Source: DATAEG01 sp963703085 (GTDB lineage: Bacteria > Actinomycetota > Actinomycetes > Mycobacteriales > Jatrophihabitantaceae). From it: DNA of 64,000 nucleotides. This document shows, one piece after another, positions 35,122 to 44,136 of the stretch. Where the stretch lies: NCBI GenBank assembly GCA_963703085.1, contig OY969789.1, positions 868,001 to 932,000 of the forward strand. Direction: 5' to 3'. The translations under genes and the position numbers were made by a program. Position 1 is the first letter of the stretch. Every line of letters begins with the position of its first letter. Below the pieces are notes generated by a model. It was not told the origin of the DNA, did not search any database, and was given only the letters and a program-made list of their open reading frames with translations.

Positions 35122-36735
35122 TCAGACGTCGCAGTCCGTCGGCCCGGTGAGCAGGGTGGTGTTGAGCTGAGCACGCAGCGTCAGCGTGCCGGGCTCGGGA
35201 TCGTGCACCTGCAGCCAGCCGTGCGGGCCAGCGTCCACACATCCGTTGCCGGCCGTCACCCGCCACAGGTTGCTGGCCCGGATCCGGACGATGCTGGTTC
35301 CTGCCGCCCGGAACGTGATGTCGAACGAGGCCGGGCCGAGACGAGTGATGGTGGCCGGTCCGGAGGCAAGTGGTTGCGCACCCAGCACCTTCCACACCGT
35401 CCAGTTCGCCGAGGACCACACCTCGTGCAGATAGGGCGGTGGACGGGCCAGCAACCGTCCCTCGGCGGTTCCGCCCTCGTCCAGGGGCACGGACGGCAGC
35501 GCCACCAGGGAGACCGCCGAGTCGCGCAACCAGTGCAGGTAACTGTCGGCGGTGAGGGGCTTGTAGAGCACCGCGTTGTACAGCAGATCGGTCTGCCGTT
35601 CCCACCCGCGGGCAAGCGGAAAGTGCGGCGCGACGTGGGCCGACTCCCAATGCGACCGGGTGAACGGGATCTCCAGGCGGCCCGCAGTCGGGTCCTGCCC
35701 GGCGAGGAACGACAGCAGGCGGGTGTAATAGGTGGTTGCCTGGGAGGGGTCGCGGGCGCCTTGGGCGATAGCACTGGTCAGTGGCACCAACGGCCAGAGC
35801 AGGGCGGCAATGGCAACGGCAGTGAGCCGGAGCAGCTTGGCCCGACGGGCCCGGTCGAAGAGGTAGCAGGCCAGCGGCAGCGCGACCAGTTTGCCGATCC
35901 GCGTCACGTTGCCGCCGATCGGATTGGGGGCAACGAACGCGATGATGCCGACCAGCGCATAGATCGCGGCAAACCGGCGCAGCATCTGGTCGTCGCGGGT
36001 GGTCACCAGCAAGGAGCCGACGCTGAATCCGAGCACGCCGACCAGACCCTGCCAGGGGTAGGGATCCGGCCCGCCGGCGCCGCCGATCACCGCGGCTATC
36101 GCCGGTCCGAGCAGTGCCGTCCCCATCGGCAGGACTCTGCGCCACGAGTACCGGACCGCGAACGACGGAATCGTCATCAGCAGGAACACACCCGCGAGCG
36201 GGCTGGCCAGAGAAGACGCTGCGGCCAGCACCCAGGTCGGCAGAAGTCGCTCGCGCTTCAGCGCGACCAGTGCACAGAGCGCGAATGCGGTGCCGAGCAG
36301 GAACGGCACCTGACCGATGATCAAGCTGCCGGTCAGCGTCGCCGCCCCCGCGATGCTGTAGTAACGGTGTCGGCAGACGTCGTCGGCCGGCAACAGGTGC
36401 CCGGCCGCTGCGGCTGCGATCGTGACGGCGAGCAGCCCGGTGACCTGGGCGCCGAAGACCGCCGCGATCACTGGGTACAGGACCGAGTACCCAGGCAGGG
36501 CATGGCCGCCGTACCACTGGTCGTTCCAGATATGCAGGCCGAGCTGGCCGGCCAGACCGGCCCGGAACTCTTGCGCCGGCCAATCCGGACCCCAGCGGGC
36601 GACCAGCACGACGAGCACCGAGCTGACCACGGTGAGTTCAGCGGCAAGCCAGCCAGGCGAGCGTAGGGCGCCCAGCGACTTCGGCAGCGCACGACGCTGA
36701 GCGCCGAACTCGAGGTGCACGAAGTCCCCGGCCAT
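35122..36735 (-). CDS. polytopic membrane protein of unknown function
   Basis: A 537-residue protein with roughly ten predicted transmembrane segments between residues 30 and 320, then a soluble C-terminal part of about 200 residues. The early loop QLGLHIWNDQWYGGHALPGYS resembles substrate loops of polytopic GT-C-type glycosyltransferases, but no catalytic motif is certain. The C-terminal extracytoplasmic part is beta-rich and ends in Cys (TDCDV). I do not assign a function. It is a single gene between the PAP2-DAGK gene and the ABC exporter genes. Confidence 0.75.
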   Translation of the reverse strand: MAGDFVHLEFGAQRRALPKSLGALRSPGWLAAELTVVSSVLVVLVARWGPDWPAQEFRAGLAGQLGLHIWNDQWYGGHALPGYSVLYPVIAAVFGAQVTGLLAVTIAAAAAGHLLPADDVCRHRYYSIAGAATLTGSLIIGQVPFLLGTAFALCALVALKRERLLPTWVLAAASSLASPLAGVFLLMTIPSFAVRYSWRRVLPMGTALLGPAIAAVIGGAGGPDPYPWQGLVGVLGFSVGSLLVTTRDDQMLRRFAAIYALVGIIAFVAPNPIGGNVTRIGKLVALPLACYLFDRARRAKLLRLTAVAIAALLWPLVPLTSAIAQGARDPSQATTYYTRLLSFLAGQDPTAGRLEIPFTRSHWESAHVAPHFPLARGWERQTDLLYNAVLYKPLTADSYLHWLRDSAVSLVALPSVPLDEGGTAEGRLLARPPPYLHEVWSSANWTVWKVLGAQPLASGPATITRLGPASFDITFRAAGTSIVRIRASNLWRVTAGNGCVDAGPHGWLQVHDPEPGTLTLRAQLNTTLLTGPTDCDV

Positions 36736-36756
36736 CGTGGGAAAAGATGCTATCGC

Positions 36757-36768
36757 TCAGCGCGCTGA
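36757..36768. promoter_or_regulatory. palindrome upstream of the membrane protein gene
   Basis: TCAGCGCGCTGA is a perfect 12-base palindrome 22 bases before the ATG at 36735. A -10-like TAGCAT lies on the minus strand at 36752-36747. It could be an operator or simply GC-rich coincidence; no other structure is visible in this 111-base gap. Confidence 0.3.
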
Positions 36769-36846
36769 CCCAGTAGATCCAGGCAGCGTCCACTTCGTCG
36801 GTGCGCGCTGCCACCGTGGCGCGGCAGGGTGGCGGCTCGAGACCGC

Positions 36847-37878
36847 TCAGCTGGGCCGGCGCCGGGCAACGTACAGAATGGCGAAGGCGAGGATCAGCCC
36901 GGCGGCCGCGATGAAGAGCGTGCTCTCGACGGTTTGGATCAGCCAGAAATGTGAGCCGGGTTGGTAGCTGATCGTCTCGTGAATGCTGAGGTTCTGCACC
37001 CGGGTGGCGCAGGCGTCCGGGTTGAGCACGGCCGTCCGGGACGGGTCGATCTGCAGGTCGGGGCAGTAGTTCTGCAGCACGCTGAAGTTGCCGGTGTTCG
37101 CGTCGATGGAATGGCCATCCGTACCGGTGACGGTGAGCCGGTGCAGCCACGCATCGGCCGGTACCGAGGACGTGCCCAGATCCCGCGGCGCGCCCAGCGG
37201 GTTGCGCAGCAGGCTGGTGAGCGGGATCGCCAGCGTGTGCGTGCGCAACGGCGCGAAGTGCCAGCGGATCCAGTGGATCGGGATGCGAGCAGCGGCGTAG
37301 ACGACGAGGGTGATTGCCATCGCGGGAACGGTGCGCCGGAGCACTGCGCTGGCCGCTACGCCGACCGCGAGGGCAAACAGCATGCAGGACAGCGGGACCA
37401 CTCCCTGGATGTCGTACCAGGTGCTGTTGTACCGGCCACCGAACGCCGCGGTAAGCGGATCGAGCGCCCAGGTGGCGAGCACACCCAGAACAATCGCGGC
37501 CGCACCGGCGGCGCCGAAGATGAGCGCGATCTTGACCGAGATCCAACGCAGTGGGCTGACCGACTGCGTCCACGCCAGCCGGTGCGTCCCTGCCTCGTAC
37601 TCGCGCGACACCAGCGGTGCCGCCCAGAACATTCCTGCCACCAGCGGAACGGCGATGAGCGCGCTGATGAAGGGCGGGATCGAGTGGAAGTCGTCGTGCA
37701 GCCGGCTCAGCAGGTCGCCGCAGCGCCCGGCCGTACTCGTGCACCCCGGCACCGCCAGGTCGTGGGCGCGGTTTCGGGCAATCGAGCCGACCAGGAGCAT
37801 CGCCGCGGCAAGTACGGCGAGGACTGCCGCGCCGACGGCCGCTTCGGCGCGGTGTTGCCGCCAGGTCGTCCAGGTCAT
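36847..37878 (-). CDS. ABC-2 type transporter permease
   Basis: A 343-residue membrane protein with an N-terminal transmembrane helix (residues 15-33), a large extracytoplasmic loop, then about five further helices ending FAILYVARRR. PLVSREYEAGTHRLAWTQSV is typical of ABC-2 exporter permeases. The start overlaps the ATPase gene stop as ATGA. It is the third gene of a regulator-ATPase-permease operon. YtrA-type operons commonly respond to cell-wall-active compounds; the substrate is unknown. Confidence 0.85.
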   Translation of the reverse strand: MTWTTWRQHRAEAAVGAAVLAVLAAAMLLVGSIARNRAHDLAVPGCTSTAGRCGDLLSRLHDDFHSIPPFISALIAVPLVAGMFWAAPLVSREYEAGTHRLAWTQSVSPLRWISVKIALIFGAAGAAAIVLGVLATWALDPLTAAFGGRYNSTWYDIQGVVPLSCMLFALAVGVAASAVLRRTVPAMAITLVVYAAARIPIHWIRWHFAPLRTHTLAIPLTSLLRNPLGAPRDLGTSSVPADAWLHRLTVTGTDGHSIDANTGNFSVLQNYCPDLQIDPSRTAVLNPDACATRVQNLSIHETISYQPGSHFWLIQTVESTLFIAAAGLILAFAILYVARRRPS

Positions 37879-38786
37879 CGCGAACTCGGCTCGGGCGCGA
37901 CGCCGGCGAGGCGCGGCTGGCTGGTGGTGGGACGCTCGAGGTAGGCCATGACGAGCCCTTCCAGATCGACGGGTGCACAGGTCAGCGCCGGATTGAGCAG
38001 CGGCTGGCCGGTTCGCACCAGCAGCGTGGTGTGGCGTTGGTGCGATGCGCGGCTGAGCACAGTGACGTCAGCGGGCAGCCGGTCGGTCGCCTCCGCGGAA
38101 CCGCTGACCCAACAGTGCGCGGCGAGGAGTTCGTCCAGCTCGCCGGCCAGCCGTACCTGGCCGTCGCGGATCACCACCAGGTGATCGCATACCCGGGCCA
38201 GCTCACCGATCAGGTGCGAGGACAGCAGGACGGTCATACCGGTCGCGGTGGCACTGTCCAGCAGGCTCTTGAGGAATTCCCGCCGGGCCAGCGGGTCCAG
38301 CGCGGCCAGCGGCTCGTCGAGCAGCAGTACCCGCGGTCGCTTGGCTACCGCCAGCGCCAGCGCCACCTGTGCCCGCTGACCGCCGGACAGCTTGCCGGCG
38401 CGCCGGTTCAGCGGCACCTCTGCCGCGGCGATTCGGTCCCGGGCCACCGCGTCGTCCCAGGACGGATTCATCGCACGGCCGAACCGCAGCATGTCCGCGA
38501 CGGTGAACTCCTTGTACAGCGGGCAGTCCTGCGCCAAGTAACCGATCCGGGCCAGGAAGTCCGGACTGCTCGCGGGCCGCGCACCGTCGACGCTCAGCTG
38601 CCCTTCCGAGGCCGGCATCAGCCCCACCAGCATGTTCAGCAGCGTCGTCTTACCTGCGCCGTTGGGTCCCACCACAGCCGTGATCGACCCGGCCGGCAGC
38701 GAGAGCGTGCAGTCCCGCAACGCCCAGAAGCTCCCGTACCGGTGCCCGGCGCCCACGGCCGTGACAGCCGCGTCGACGGCGGTCAT
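37875..38786 (-). CDS. ABC transporter ATP-binding protein
   Basis: A 303-residue ATPase for the adjacent permease. Walker A is GPNGAGKTT near residue 39, the signature is LSGGQRAQ near 134, Walker B with D-loop is VLLLDEPLAALDP near 154, and the switch His is in LLSSHLIGE. A C-terminal 80-residue tail is variable. Both ends are coupled by four-base overlaps, to the GntR gene upstream and the permease downstream. Confidence 0.93.
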   Translation of the reverse strand: MTAVDAAVTAVGAGHRYGSFWALRDCTLSLPAGSITAVVGPNGAGKTTLLNMLVGLMPASEGQLSVDGARPASSPDFLARIGYLAQDCPLYKEFTVADMLRFGRAMNPSWDDAVARDRIAAAEVPLNRRAGKLSGGQRAQVALALAVAKRPRVLLLDEPLAALDPLARREFLKSLLDSATATGMTVLLSSHLIGELARVCDHLVVIRDGQVRLAGELDELLAAHCWVSGSAEATDRLPADVTVLSRASHQRHTTLLVRTGQPLLNPALTCAPVDLEGLVMAYLERPTTSQPRLAGVAPEPSSR

Positions 38787-39175
38787 GCGCTGGCCTGCGC
38801 GTCAAAATCCCGCATGGTCGCCCGTACCACGTCCATGATCCCGTCCTCATCGAGACCGGCGACGCGGGCGGCGGCGATCCACCGCTCCAGCCTGCGGGTC
38901 AGGACTGCCAGCGACCCCGGTGTGGACTGGCGCAGGCTGCGTTGCACGAACGTGCCCTGGCCCGGCCGGCCCGCAACAAGCCCTTCCTGCTCGAGTTCCT
39001 TGTAGGCCTTCTGCACCGTGTTCGGATTGATGGCCACACGGGCGGCGACCTCGTGCACCGTCGGCAGTTTGTCCCCTGGCTGCAACCAGCCCAGCCGGAG
39101 CGCCTGCTTCACCTGCTGCACGAGCTGGGAGTAGGGCGCCAATCGGCTCGTCGCATCGATCCGGAAGTCGAGCAT
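38783..39175 (-). CDS. GntR family regulator, YtrA subfamily
   Basis: A 130-residue regulator. The winged helix contains GDKLPTVHEVAARVAINPNTVQ, followed by KAYKELEQEGLVAGRPGQGTFV. A short C-terminal helical dimerisation tail is diagnostic of YtrA proteins, which control the ABC genes downstream. The ATG at 39175 is six bases from a -10 element, so the transcript is probably leaderless. A tandem repeat overlapping the promoter is the likely autoregulatory operator. Confidence 0.92.
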   Translation of the reverse strand: MLDFRIDATSRLAPYSQLVQQVKQALRLGWLQPGDKLPTVHEVAARVAINPNTVQKAYKELEQEGLVAGRPGQGTFVQRSLRQSTPGSLAVLTRRLERWIAAARVAGLDEDGIMDVVRATMRDFDAQASA

Positions 39176-39181
39176 GCCAGT

Positions 39182-39210
39182 AATCTAATCTACCTAGGGC
39201 AATATGTAAA
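39182..39210 (-). promoter_or_regulatory. leaderless promoter of the YtrA-ABC operon
   Basis: On the minus strand TTTACA (39210-39205) and TAGATT (39187-39182) have exactly 17 bases between them, and the ATG follows six bases after the -10. There is no room for a ribosome binding site. Confidence 0.7.
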
Positions 39211-39235
39211 GCCTACCTAGGGCAATATGTAAAGG
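39190..39235. repeat. tandem 23-bp repeat, probable YtrA operator
   Basis: Two adjacent 23-base copies (39190-39212 and 39213-39235) differ only at the last base. Each contains CCTAGG and TGTAAA. The first copy overlaps the -35 element and the spacer of the ytrA promoter, so binding of YtrA dimers would block transcription. Confidence 0.7.
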
Positions 39236-39370
39236 CCTGTTTCTGCGGCGCGTCCGTGCGTACCAGAGAACCCCGAAGCGCTACCCGGCGTGGTTCGCTC
39301 GGCGGATCCTGGCACACTGCACCGGGACGGTGCCTCCCATCCGTTGCCGACTCGCTGTTGAGGAGAGCCG

Positions 39371-40108
39371 ATGACCGTCGAATTCGCAGAACCTGGGGAG
39401 CTCGAGGCGGCGCTGACCCGGTTGCTGATCATGGCCCGCCATGAACTCGCGGCCGGGTTGTCCGAGTACACCGAGCCCACCGATCTTCTCGATCGGCTGG
39501 TCCGACTCTCCGCACGGCTGATCCCGGGGGCGGAACAAGCCGGGGTCGCTCTGCTGCGCAGCTCCAGCGTGATTTCGACGGCCGCTCCGACGGCGGTTGC
39601 GGTCACCGAATGCCACGACCTGCAGGCGGCTTTGCGCCAAGGGCCGTTGTTCGACCTGAACTCGATCGACCACATCCTGCGGATCGACGACGTGTCCACT
39701 GACACCCGGTGGCCCAGATTTGCGGCACGGGCCTCGGACCTCGGGGTGGTAAGCATGCTGGTCTGCGACCTTCCAGTCGTGCCTCATCTGCACGGCGCGC
39801 TCGCGGTGTACTCGAGCCATCCCAAGGCGTTCGACGCCGTCGGCGAACTGATGCTGCCCGTGTTCGCCAGTCGCGCGTCCATCGTGCTGAGCTATGCGGA
39901 CCGGGTGCACAACCTGACCGAGGCGATCGGCAGTCGGCAAGTGATCGGGCAGGCTGTGGGCATTCAGATGGAGCGCCACAAGCTCACCGCCGAGGACGCG
40001 TTCCGGCGATTGGTGGTTGCCTCGCAACAGACCAACACCAAACTGCGCGAGGTCGCCGCGCGCGTCGTCAACACCGGCCTGGATCCGGACGACGCCGCCC
40101 GCGGCTGA
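39371..40108 (+). CDS. GAF-ANTAR domain transcription antiterminator
   Basis: A 245-residue sensor with an N-terminal GAF domain (residues 25-165) and a C-terminal ANTAR RNA-binding domain (about 170-235, AIGSRQVIGQAVGIQMERHK followed by AFRRLVVASQQTNTKLREVA). ANTAR proteins bind paired hairpins in nascent RNA and prevent termination. GAGGAG lies five bases before the ATG. This looks like a solitary gene; ligand and RNA targets are unknown. The 195-base gap upstream otherwise holds only the YtrA promoter region. Confidence 0.9.
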   Translation: MTVEFAEPGELEAALTRLLIMARHELAAGLSEYTEPTDLLDRLVRLSARLIPGAEQAGVALLRSSSVISTAAPTAVAVTECHDLQAALRQGPLFDLNSIDHILRIDDVSTDTRWPRFAARASDLGVVSMLVCDLPVVPHLHGALAVYSSHPKAFDAVGELMLPVFASRASIVLSYADRVHNLTEAIGSRQVIGQAVGIQMERHKLTAEDAFRRLVVASQQTNTKLREVAARVVNTGLDPDDAARG

Positions 40109-40114
40109 CCGCGG
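40099..40114. terminator. possible hairpin at convergent gene ends
   Basis: CCGCGG, a four-base loop containing the TGA of the GAF-ANTAR gene, and CCGCGG form a short GC stem. A second six-base stem (CAGCTC/GAGCTG, 40124-40138) follows. Neither has a U-tract, so termination is only a possibility. Confidence 0.3.
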
Positions 40115-40178
40115 CATGGTCGGCAGCTCGGTGAGCTGGTTGCCCTACCGACCCAGCATGCGCCGCCGCGACTCAGCG

Positions 40179-41276
40179 TCACCCGACGCGCCACCGCTCG
40201 GCCCGGTCGCTGAGCGTCATCCCATGGCCGGCGCGCTGGGCCTGCAGCTGTAGCGCACCGGACCGGACCTGGGGCAGCCCGTCGACGAGCAGCGGCTCGA
40301 GGCGGGCGTGATCAGCGAACCACTCGACATGGCGGAGGTTCGGAATCGCCGCCGCGACCGGGGCATGCAGGGACGGTGCGCAATGACCGGACACCTGCAG
40401 GTTGTGCGCCTGCGCGAGCGCTGCGCCGCGCAGCCACCCGGTGTACCCACCACAGCGGGTGACGTCGAGCTGCAGGCAGTCGACCACCGGGATCAGCGAC
40501 CGGACAGCGAAGAGATCGTCGGCATACTCGCCGGCCGCGACGTCGCAGCGCAGTGCGGCGCGCAGCTGCCCCAACCCAGCCAGGTCGTCGCTGGAGACCG
40601 GCTCCTCGAACCAGCTCACCCCGAGATCGTCCAGCTCGGCTCCCACCCGCCTGGCCTGTCCCCGGGTGTAGCCGCCGTTCGCGTCCACCATCAGCTCGAC
40701 GTTCTGCCCGGCAAGGTGCCGCAGCTTGTGCACCCGGGCCAGATCGCGCTCGATGTCGGTACCCCAGCTCTCGCCGATCTTGATCTTCATGGCCGTACAG
40801 CCGACCGATTGCCACCAGCCGATCTGCTCGTCCAGCTGCGCATCGGTGAGCGTGGTGAAGCCGCCGGAGCCGTACACCGGCACCTCCGGACGGCACTTGC
40901 CGAAGAGCCGGGTGAGCGGTATGTCGAGCAGCTGGGCCTTCAGGTCCCACCAGGCGATGTCGAGCGCGCTGACGGCTTGCATCACCATGCCGCGGGCGAT
41001 GAGGTTGCGGCAGGCCCGCGTCATCGCCGACCAGCCCGCGGCGACGTCGAAGGCATCGTGATCGCGCACTGCGCCGGCGAGGTGCTCCTGCACGACGGTG
41101 GCGGCGGCCGGGCTGGAATAGCTCCAGCCCAGTCCGGCACATCGCGCCGCGCGCAGCGTCACCGTCACCGCGGTGGTGGCGTCCCACTGCACCGTGCCAT
41201 CGGCCTCCGGCTGGGGCGTCGGAAACCGGTACACCGCCGTGTCGATGCCGGTGATCGGGGTGTCGGTGCGGTTCAT
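40179..41276 (-). CDS. mandelate racemase/muconate lactonizing enzyme family protein
   Basis: A 365-residue enolase-superfamily enzyme. The KxK catalytic motif is KIKIG near residue 160. Metal ligands are Asp in VDANGG (near 190), Glu in WFEEP (near 215) and Glu in AAGEYADD (near 240), with QLDVTRCGG near 265. Many relatives dehydrate or racemise sugar acids such as galactonate or gluconate. The start overlaps the GMC oxidoreductase stop as ATGA, and it is the last gene of a five-gene operon. Sugar-acid dehydratase is the favoured role, by context. Confidence 0.88.
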   Translation of the reverse strand: MNRTDTPITGIDTAVYRFPTPQPEADGTVQWDATTAVTVTLRAARCAGLGWSYSSPAAATVVQEHLAGAVRDHDAFDVAAGWSAMTRACRNLIARGMVMQAVSALDIAWWDLKAQLLDIPLTRLFGKCRPEVPVYGSGGFTTLTDAQLDEQIGWWQSVGCTAMKIKIGESWGTDIERDLARVHKLRHLAGQNVELMVDANGGYTRGQARRVGAELDDLGVSWFEEPVSSDDLAGLGQLRAALRCDVAAGEYADDLFAVRSLIPVVDCLQLDVTRCGGYTGWLRGAALAQAHNLQVSGHCAPSLHAPVAAAIPNLRHVEWFADHARLEPLLVDGLPQVRSGALQLQAQRAGHGMTLSDRAERWRVG

Positions 41277-42946
41277 GCCTGCACCGCCTGCTGTTCGGTC
41301 AGCCCGCGGCGGCCGAGTCGGATGAGCCGGTCCGCGGCCCGGGCTGCCAGCGCCATGATGGTCAGCGCAGGGTTGGCCGATCCTTGGGTCGGCAGCGTGC
41401 TGCCGTCCACCACATAGAGGTTCGGGGTGCCGAAGACTCGGTGGTCACGATCGACCACGCCCTCCTCGGCGCGCGCCGCCATCCGCGCGCCGCCGACGAG
41501 GTGCGCATAGCGATCGATGGTGATCACCTCGCTCGCGCCGGCAGCGGTCAGGATGGCTTCCATGGATTTGGTCGCTGCGTGGGTGAGCTGCTTGTCGTTG
41601 CTGCACTGGCTGTACGAGAAGTGCGCTACCGGCAGGCCATGGCGGTCCTTCTCGTCGGCCAGGGTGACCCGGTTGTCCGGCTGTGGCAGGTATTCGCACA
41701 GCGATCCGAGGGTCGCCCAGTGCACGTAATCACGCAGGTACTCCCGCAGTGGCGCACCCCAATGCCCTTGTGCGGTCACGTGTTCGGCCCAGGTGATGGG
41801 CATCGGGCTGACGGTCTGGATCGACCATCCGCGTCGGTACGGCTTGCTCGGATCGGTCTCGTAGAACTGCTCGCTCGACACCTCGGGCGGCGGCGCCTTG
41901 TACATCCGGATCTCTTGCTCGAAGCGTCCCGAGGTCTGCGGTGCGCCCTGCACCATCAGGTACCGGCCGACCTGGTCGTGCTGATTGCCGAGCCCAGCGG
42001 GGTAGCGGTTGGTCGCCGACAACAACAACAGCCGCGGCGTCTCGATGGAATAGCCGGCAACCGCTACCGCCCTGGCGCGCTGGTGGTATTCGCGGCCGGC
42101 GCGTAGGTAATTCACCCCGGTCGCCGCGCCGGTTCGCTCGTCCACCACGATCCGGGTCACCATGCTGTCCGGGCGGATCTCCGCGCCGTTCGCCAACGCA
42201 TCCGGGATGTGCGTGATCAGCGGGCTGGCCTTGGCATTGACCTTGCAGCCCTGCAGGCAGAAGCCGCGGTAGATGCAGTGTGGCCGGTTGCCGAATCGTC
42301 CGTTCGGGATCGCGACCGGCCCGACCCGCGCCTCGATACCTGCCGCCCGGGCACCGCGCAGGAAGATCTCGCCGTTGCCACCGACCGGGTGTGGGTGATG
42401 CGGATAGCTGTGCGGATCACCCCAGGGCCAGTCCTCCCCGGCCACCGGAAGCTCCTGCTCCAACCGCTCGTAGAACGGTTTCAGCTCGTGGTAGTCGATC
42501 GGCCAATCCGCGCCCACCCCGTCCTGGCTGCGGGTGCGGAAGTCGGACGGGTGGAAGCGTGGCGTGTAGCCGGCGTAGTGGACCATCGAGCCACCGACAC
42601 CGCGGCCGGAGTTGTTGGAGCCCAACGGCACCGGGTCGGAGCCACCGATCTGCCGGGGCTCGGTCCAGTACAGCGCGTGCGCGGCACGCTCGTCGCTGAC
42701 CCAGTCCTGATCGGGATCCCAGAACGGCCCGGCGTCGAGACAGACGACGCGCCAGCCGGCCCGCGCCAGCCGCTGGGTGAGCACCGCTCCACCGGCACCG
42801 GCGCCGACGATGACCAGGTCGACGTCGTCGCCATCGGCATAGCGGCGCATGTCTGAGCGTTGCCGGTGATCGACCCGGCTTCCGTCGTTCGGGATCAACC
42901 AGGCCGACTCGTTACGCGCCCGGATGTCTCGATACCGGCTCCTCAC
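41273..42946 (-). CDS. GMC family FAD-dependent oxidoreductase
   Basis: A 557-residue flavoprotein. The FAD motif VIVGAGAGGAVLTQRLA begins near residue 45, GRGVGGSMVHYAG lies near 115, and the C-terminal GMC signature is VVDGSTLPTQGSANPALTIMALA. YRGFCLQGCKVNAK resembles the cysteine segment of gluconate-2-dehydrogenase-type large subunits. The GTG start at 42946 overlaps the small-subunit gene as GTGA; an internal Met near residue 33 is an alternative. There is no export signal. With the upstream protein it probably forms a sugar or aldonate dehydrogenase. Confidence 0.88.
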   Translation of the reverse strand: MRSRYRDIRARNESAWLIPNDGSRVDHRQRSDMRRYADGDDVDLVIVGAGAGGAVLTQRLARAGWRVVCLDAGPFWDPDQDWVSDERAAHALYWTEPRQIGGSDPVPLGSNNSGRGVGGSMVHYAGYTPRFHPSDFRTRSQDGVGADWPIDYHELKPFYERLEQELPVAGEDWPWGDPHSYPHHPHPVGGNGEIFLRGARAAGIEARVGPVAIPNGRFGNRPHCIYRGFCLQGCKVNAKASPLITHIPDALANGAEIRPDSMVTRIVVDERTGAATGVNYLRAGREYHQRARAVAVAGYSIETPRLLLLSATNRYPAGLGNQHDQVGRYLMVQGAPQTSGRFEQEIRMYKAPPPEVSSEQFYETDPSKPYRRGWSIQTVSPMPITWAEHVTAQGHWGAPLREYLRDYVHWATLGSLCEYLPQPDNRVTLADEKDRHGLPVAHFSYSQCSNDKQLTHAATKSMEAILTAAGASEVITIDRYAHLVGGARMAARAEEGVVDRDHRVFGTPNLYVVDGSTLPTQGSANPALTIMALAARAADRLIRLGRRGLTEQQAVQA

Positions 42947-43656
42947 GAGCCGCCCTGCCCGCCGAGCAAATCACTGTGTTCGTGTCGCGCGCGCTCTACC
43001 CGTGCGGCGAACGGGATCGGGTCGGTGTCGTCGTGGTCGGCTACCTCCCAGTGCTCCCGACTGTCGACGCCCGGGTTGAGGTAGCCGCGCGGATAGGCCG
43101 GTCCGGGAAAGCCGATCTCGTTCCAGGACCAGGGATGGGAGTAGAAGGCCGTACATGCGTAACGGGTCCAGAGGCTCCATACGTGCGCGGCCAGCGCGCC
43201 GTGCCAGCTTCCGCCGTCGTCGGCGATGTCCTGCACGGCTTGGATGAGCCCGGCGCGCTCGTCGGCGACGAGGTGCGCAAAACCCCGGCCGTGGTAGCGA
43301 TCTCGGGCGTCGTCATCGAGATGGCGCAGGCTGTCGCGCCAGGCCTGACCGTCCTCGGGGAGGTCGTCGTAGTGCCACCCGTCGGTCTCCCGCGCGGCCA
43401 GCCGGGCATCGATGAGCTGCAGCACCGGGACGCGCGGGTCGGTGTCCTGGGCAAGCAGCAGATCCAACAGCGGCGCGGCGATGCCGACCTCGGGTGGGGT
43501 GAAGAAGGCCAACTCGTTCGGCAGAGCGAGCCGGGCCAGCACCACTCCGGCGGTCACGTCGTCCCAGGCATCGACACTGTCCAGCACGTCGAATCCGGGA
43601 AACCTGCCCCGGTGTTGCGGAGTGACGGCACGGTGACCGCGACTTCGATAGGGCAT
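42943..43656 (-). CDS. gluconate 2-dehydrogenase subunit 3 family protein
   Basis: A 237-residue small subunit partner of GMC dehydrogenases. The diagnostic C-terminal stretch FYSHPWSWNEIGFPGPAYPR is present, as is LPNELAFFTPPE near the N-terminus. Family members are often Tat-exported with the GMC subunit, but no twin-arginine signal is visible here; the N-terminus reads MPYRSRGHRAV. It is coupled to the GMC gene by a GTGA overlap and to the upstream gene by one base. Confidence 0.88.
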   Translation of the reverse strand: MPYRSRGHRAVTPQHRGRFPGFDVLDSVDAWDDVTAGVVLARLALPNELAFFTPPEVGIAAPLLDLLLAQDTDPRVPVLQLIDARLAARETDGWHYDDLPEDGQAWRDSLRHLDDDARDRYHGRGFAHLVADERAGLIQAVQDIADDGGSWHGALAAHVWSLWTRYACTAFYSHPWSWNEIGFPGPAYPRGYLNPGVDSREHWEVADHDDTDPIPFAARVERARHEHSDLLGGQGGS

Positions 43657-44135
43657 CAGCGATCACCCTGCGGAGGTCGTCCTTCCCGGCGTAGCACGGC
43701 TGCCAGCAGACCCATGCCGCCGACCACCGACGCGAGTAGCGGTGCGAATACCGGAGGGCCGGACTCCAGGTTGTAGCGGGTGACGCCGCCGGGGCGCTGC
43801 GCCACTCCCCGCAGGTGCAGGTACGTCCCCTGCAGCCCGTTCACCACGATCGCCGCCGATGCCACCGGCAGAACGGTGTGCGCAGCGCGCCGGGAGAACG
43901 CCGCGGCGATCCCGGCCGGAACGGCGGTCGGAACGACGGCGATCGGCCACCACATCATCTTGTTGCCGAAGCTCGCACCGTCATGGGACAGGTAGATCTC
44001 CGCTGCGGTGACTGCCGCGCCGGCCGCCGTCAACGCTGACAGGGTGCGTTCGAACCGACCGGTGCGAACGTCCCGCAGCACGACAGCCGGCAGATCCGAA
44101 ACCGCGCTCGCCCCGCCACGGCGTCGAACGTGCAC
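43656..44135 (-). CDS. small membrane protein of unknown function
   Basis: A 159-residue protein with about four hydrophobic segments. It starts at the GTG at 44135, one base after the TPP enzyme stop. FERTLSALTAAGAAVTAAEI and the motif SHDGASFGNKMMWWPI are conserved-looking. The C-terminus is basic. The frame is open upstream inside the TPP gene but that part is rejected. Position in the operon suggests a membrane anchor or electron-transfer accessory for the GMC/subunit-3 dehydrogenase; no function is established. Confidence 0.7.
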   Translation of the reverse strand: MHVRRRGGASAVSDLPAVVLRDVRTGRFERTLSALTAAGAAVTAAEIYLSHDGASFGNKMMWWPIAVVPTAVPAGIAAAFSRRAAHTVLPVASAAIVVNGLQGTYLHLRGVAQRPGGVTRYNLESGPPVFAPLLASVVGGMGLLAAVLRREGRPPQGDR

Positions 44136-44136
44136 G

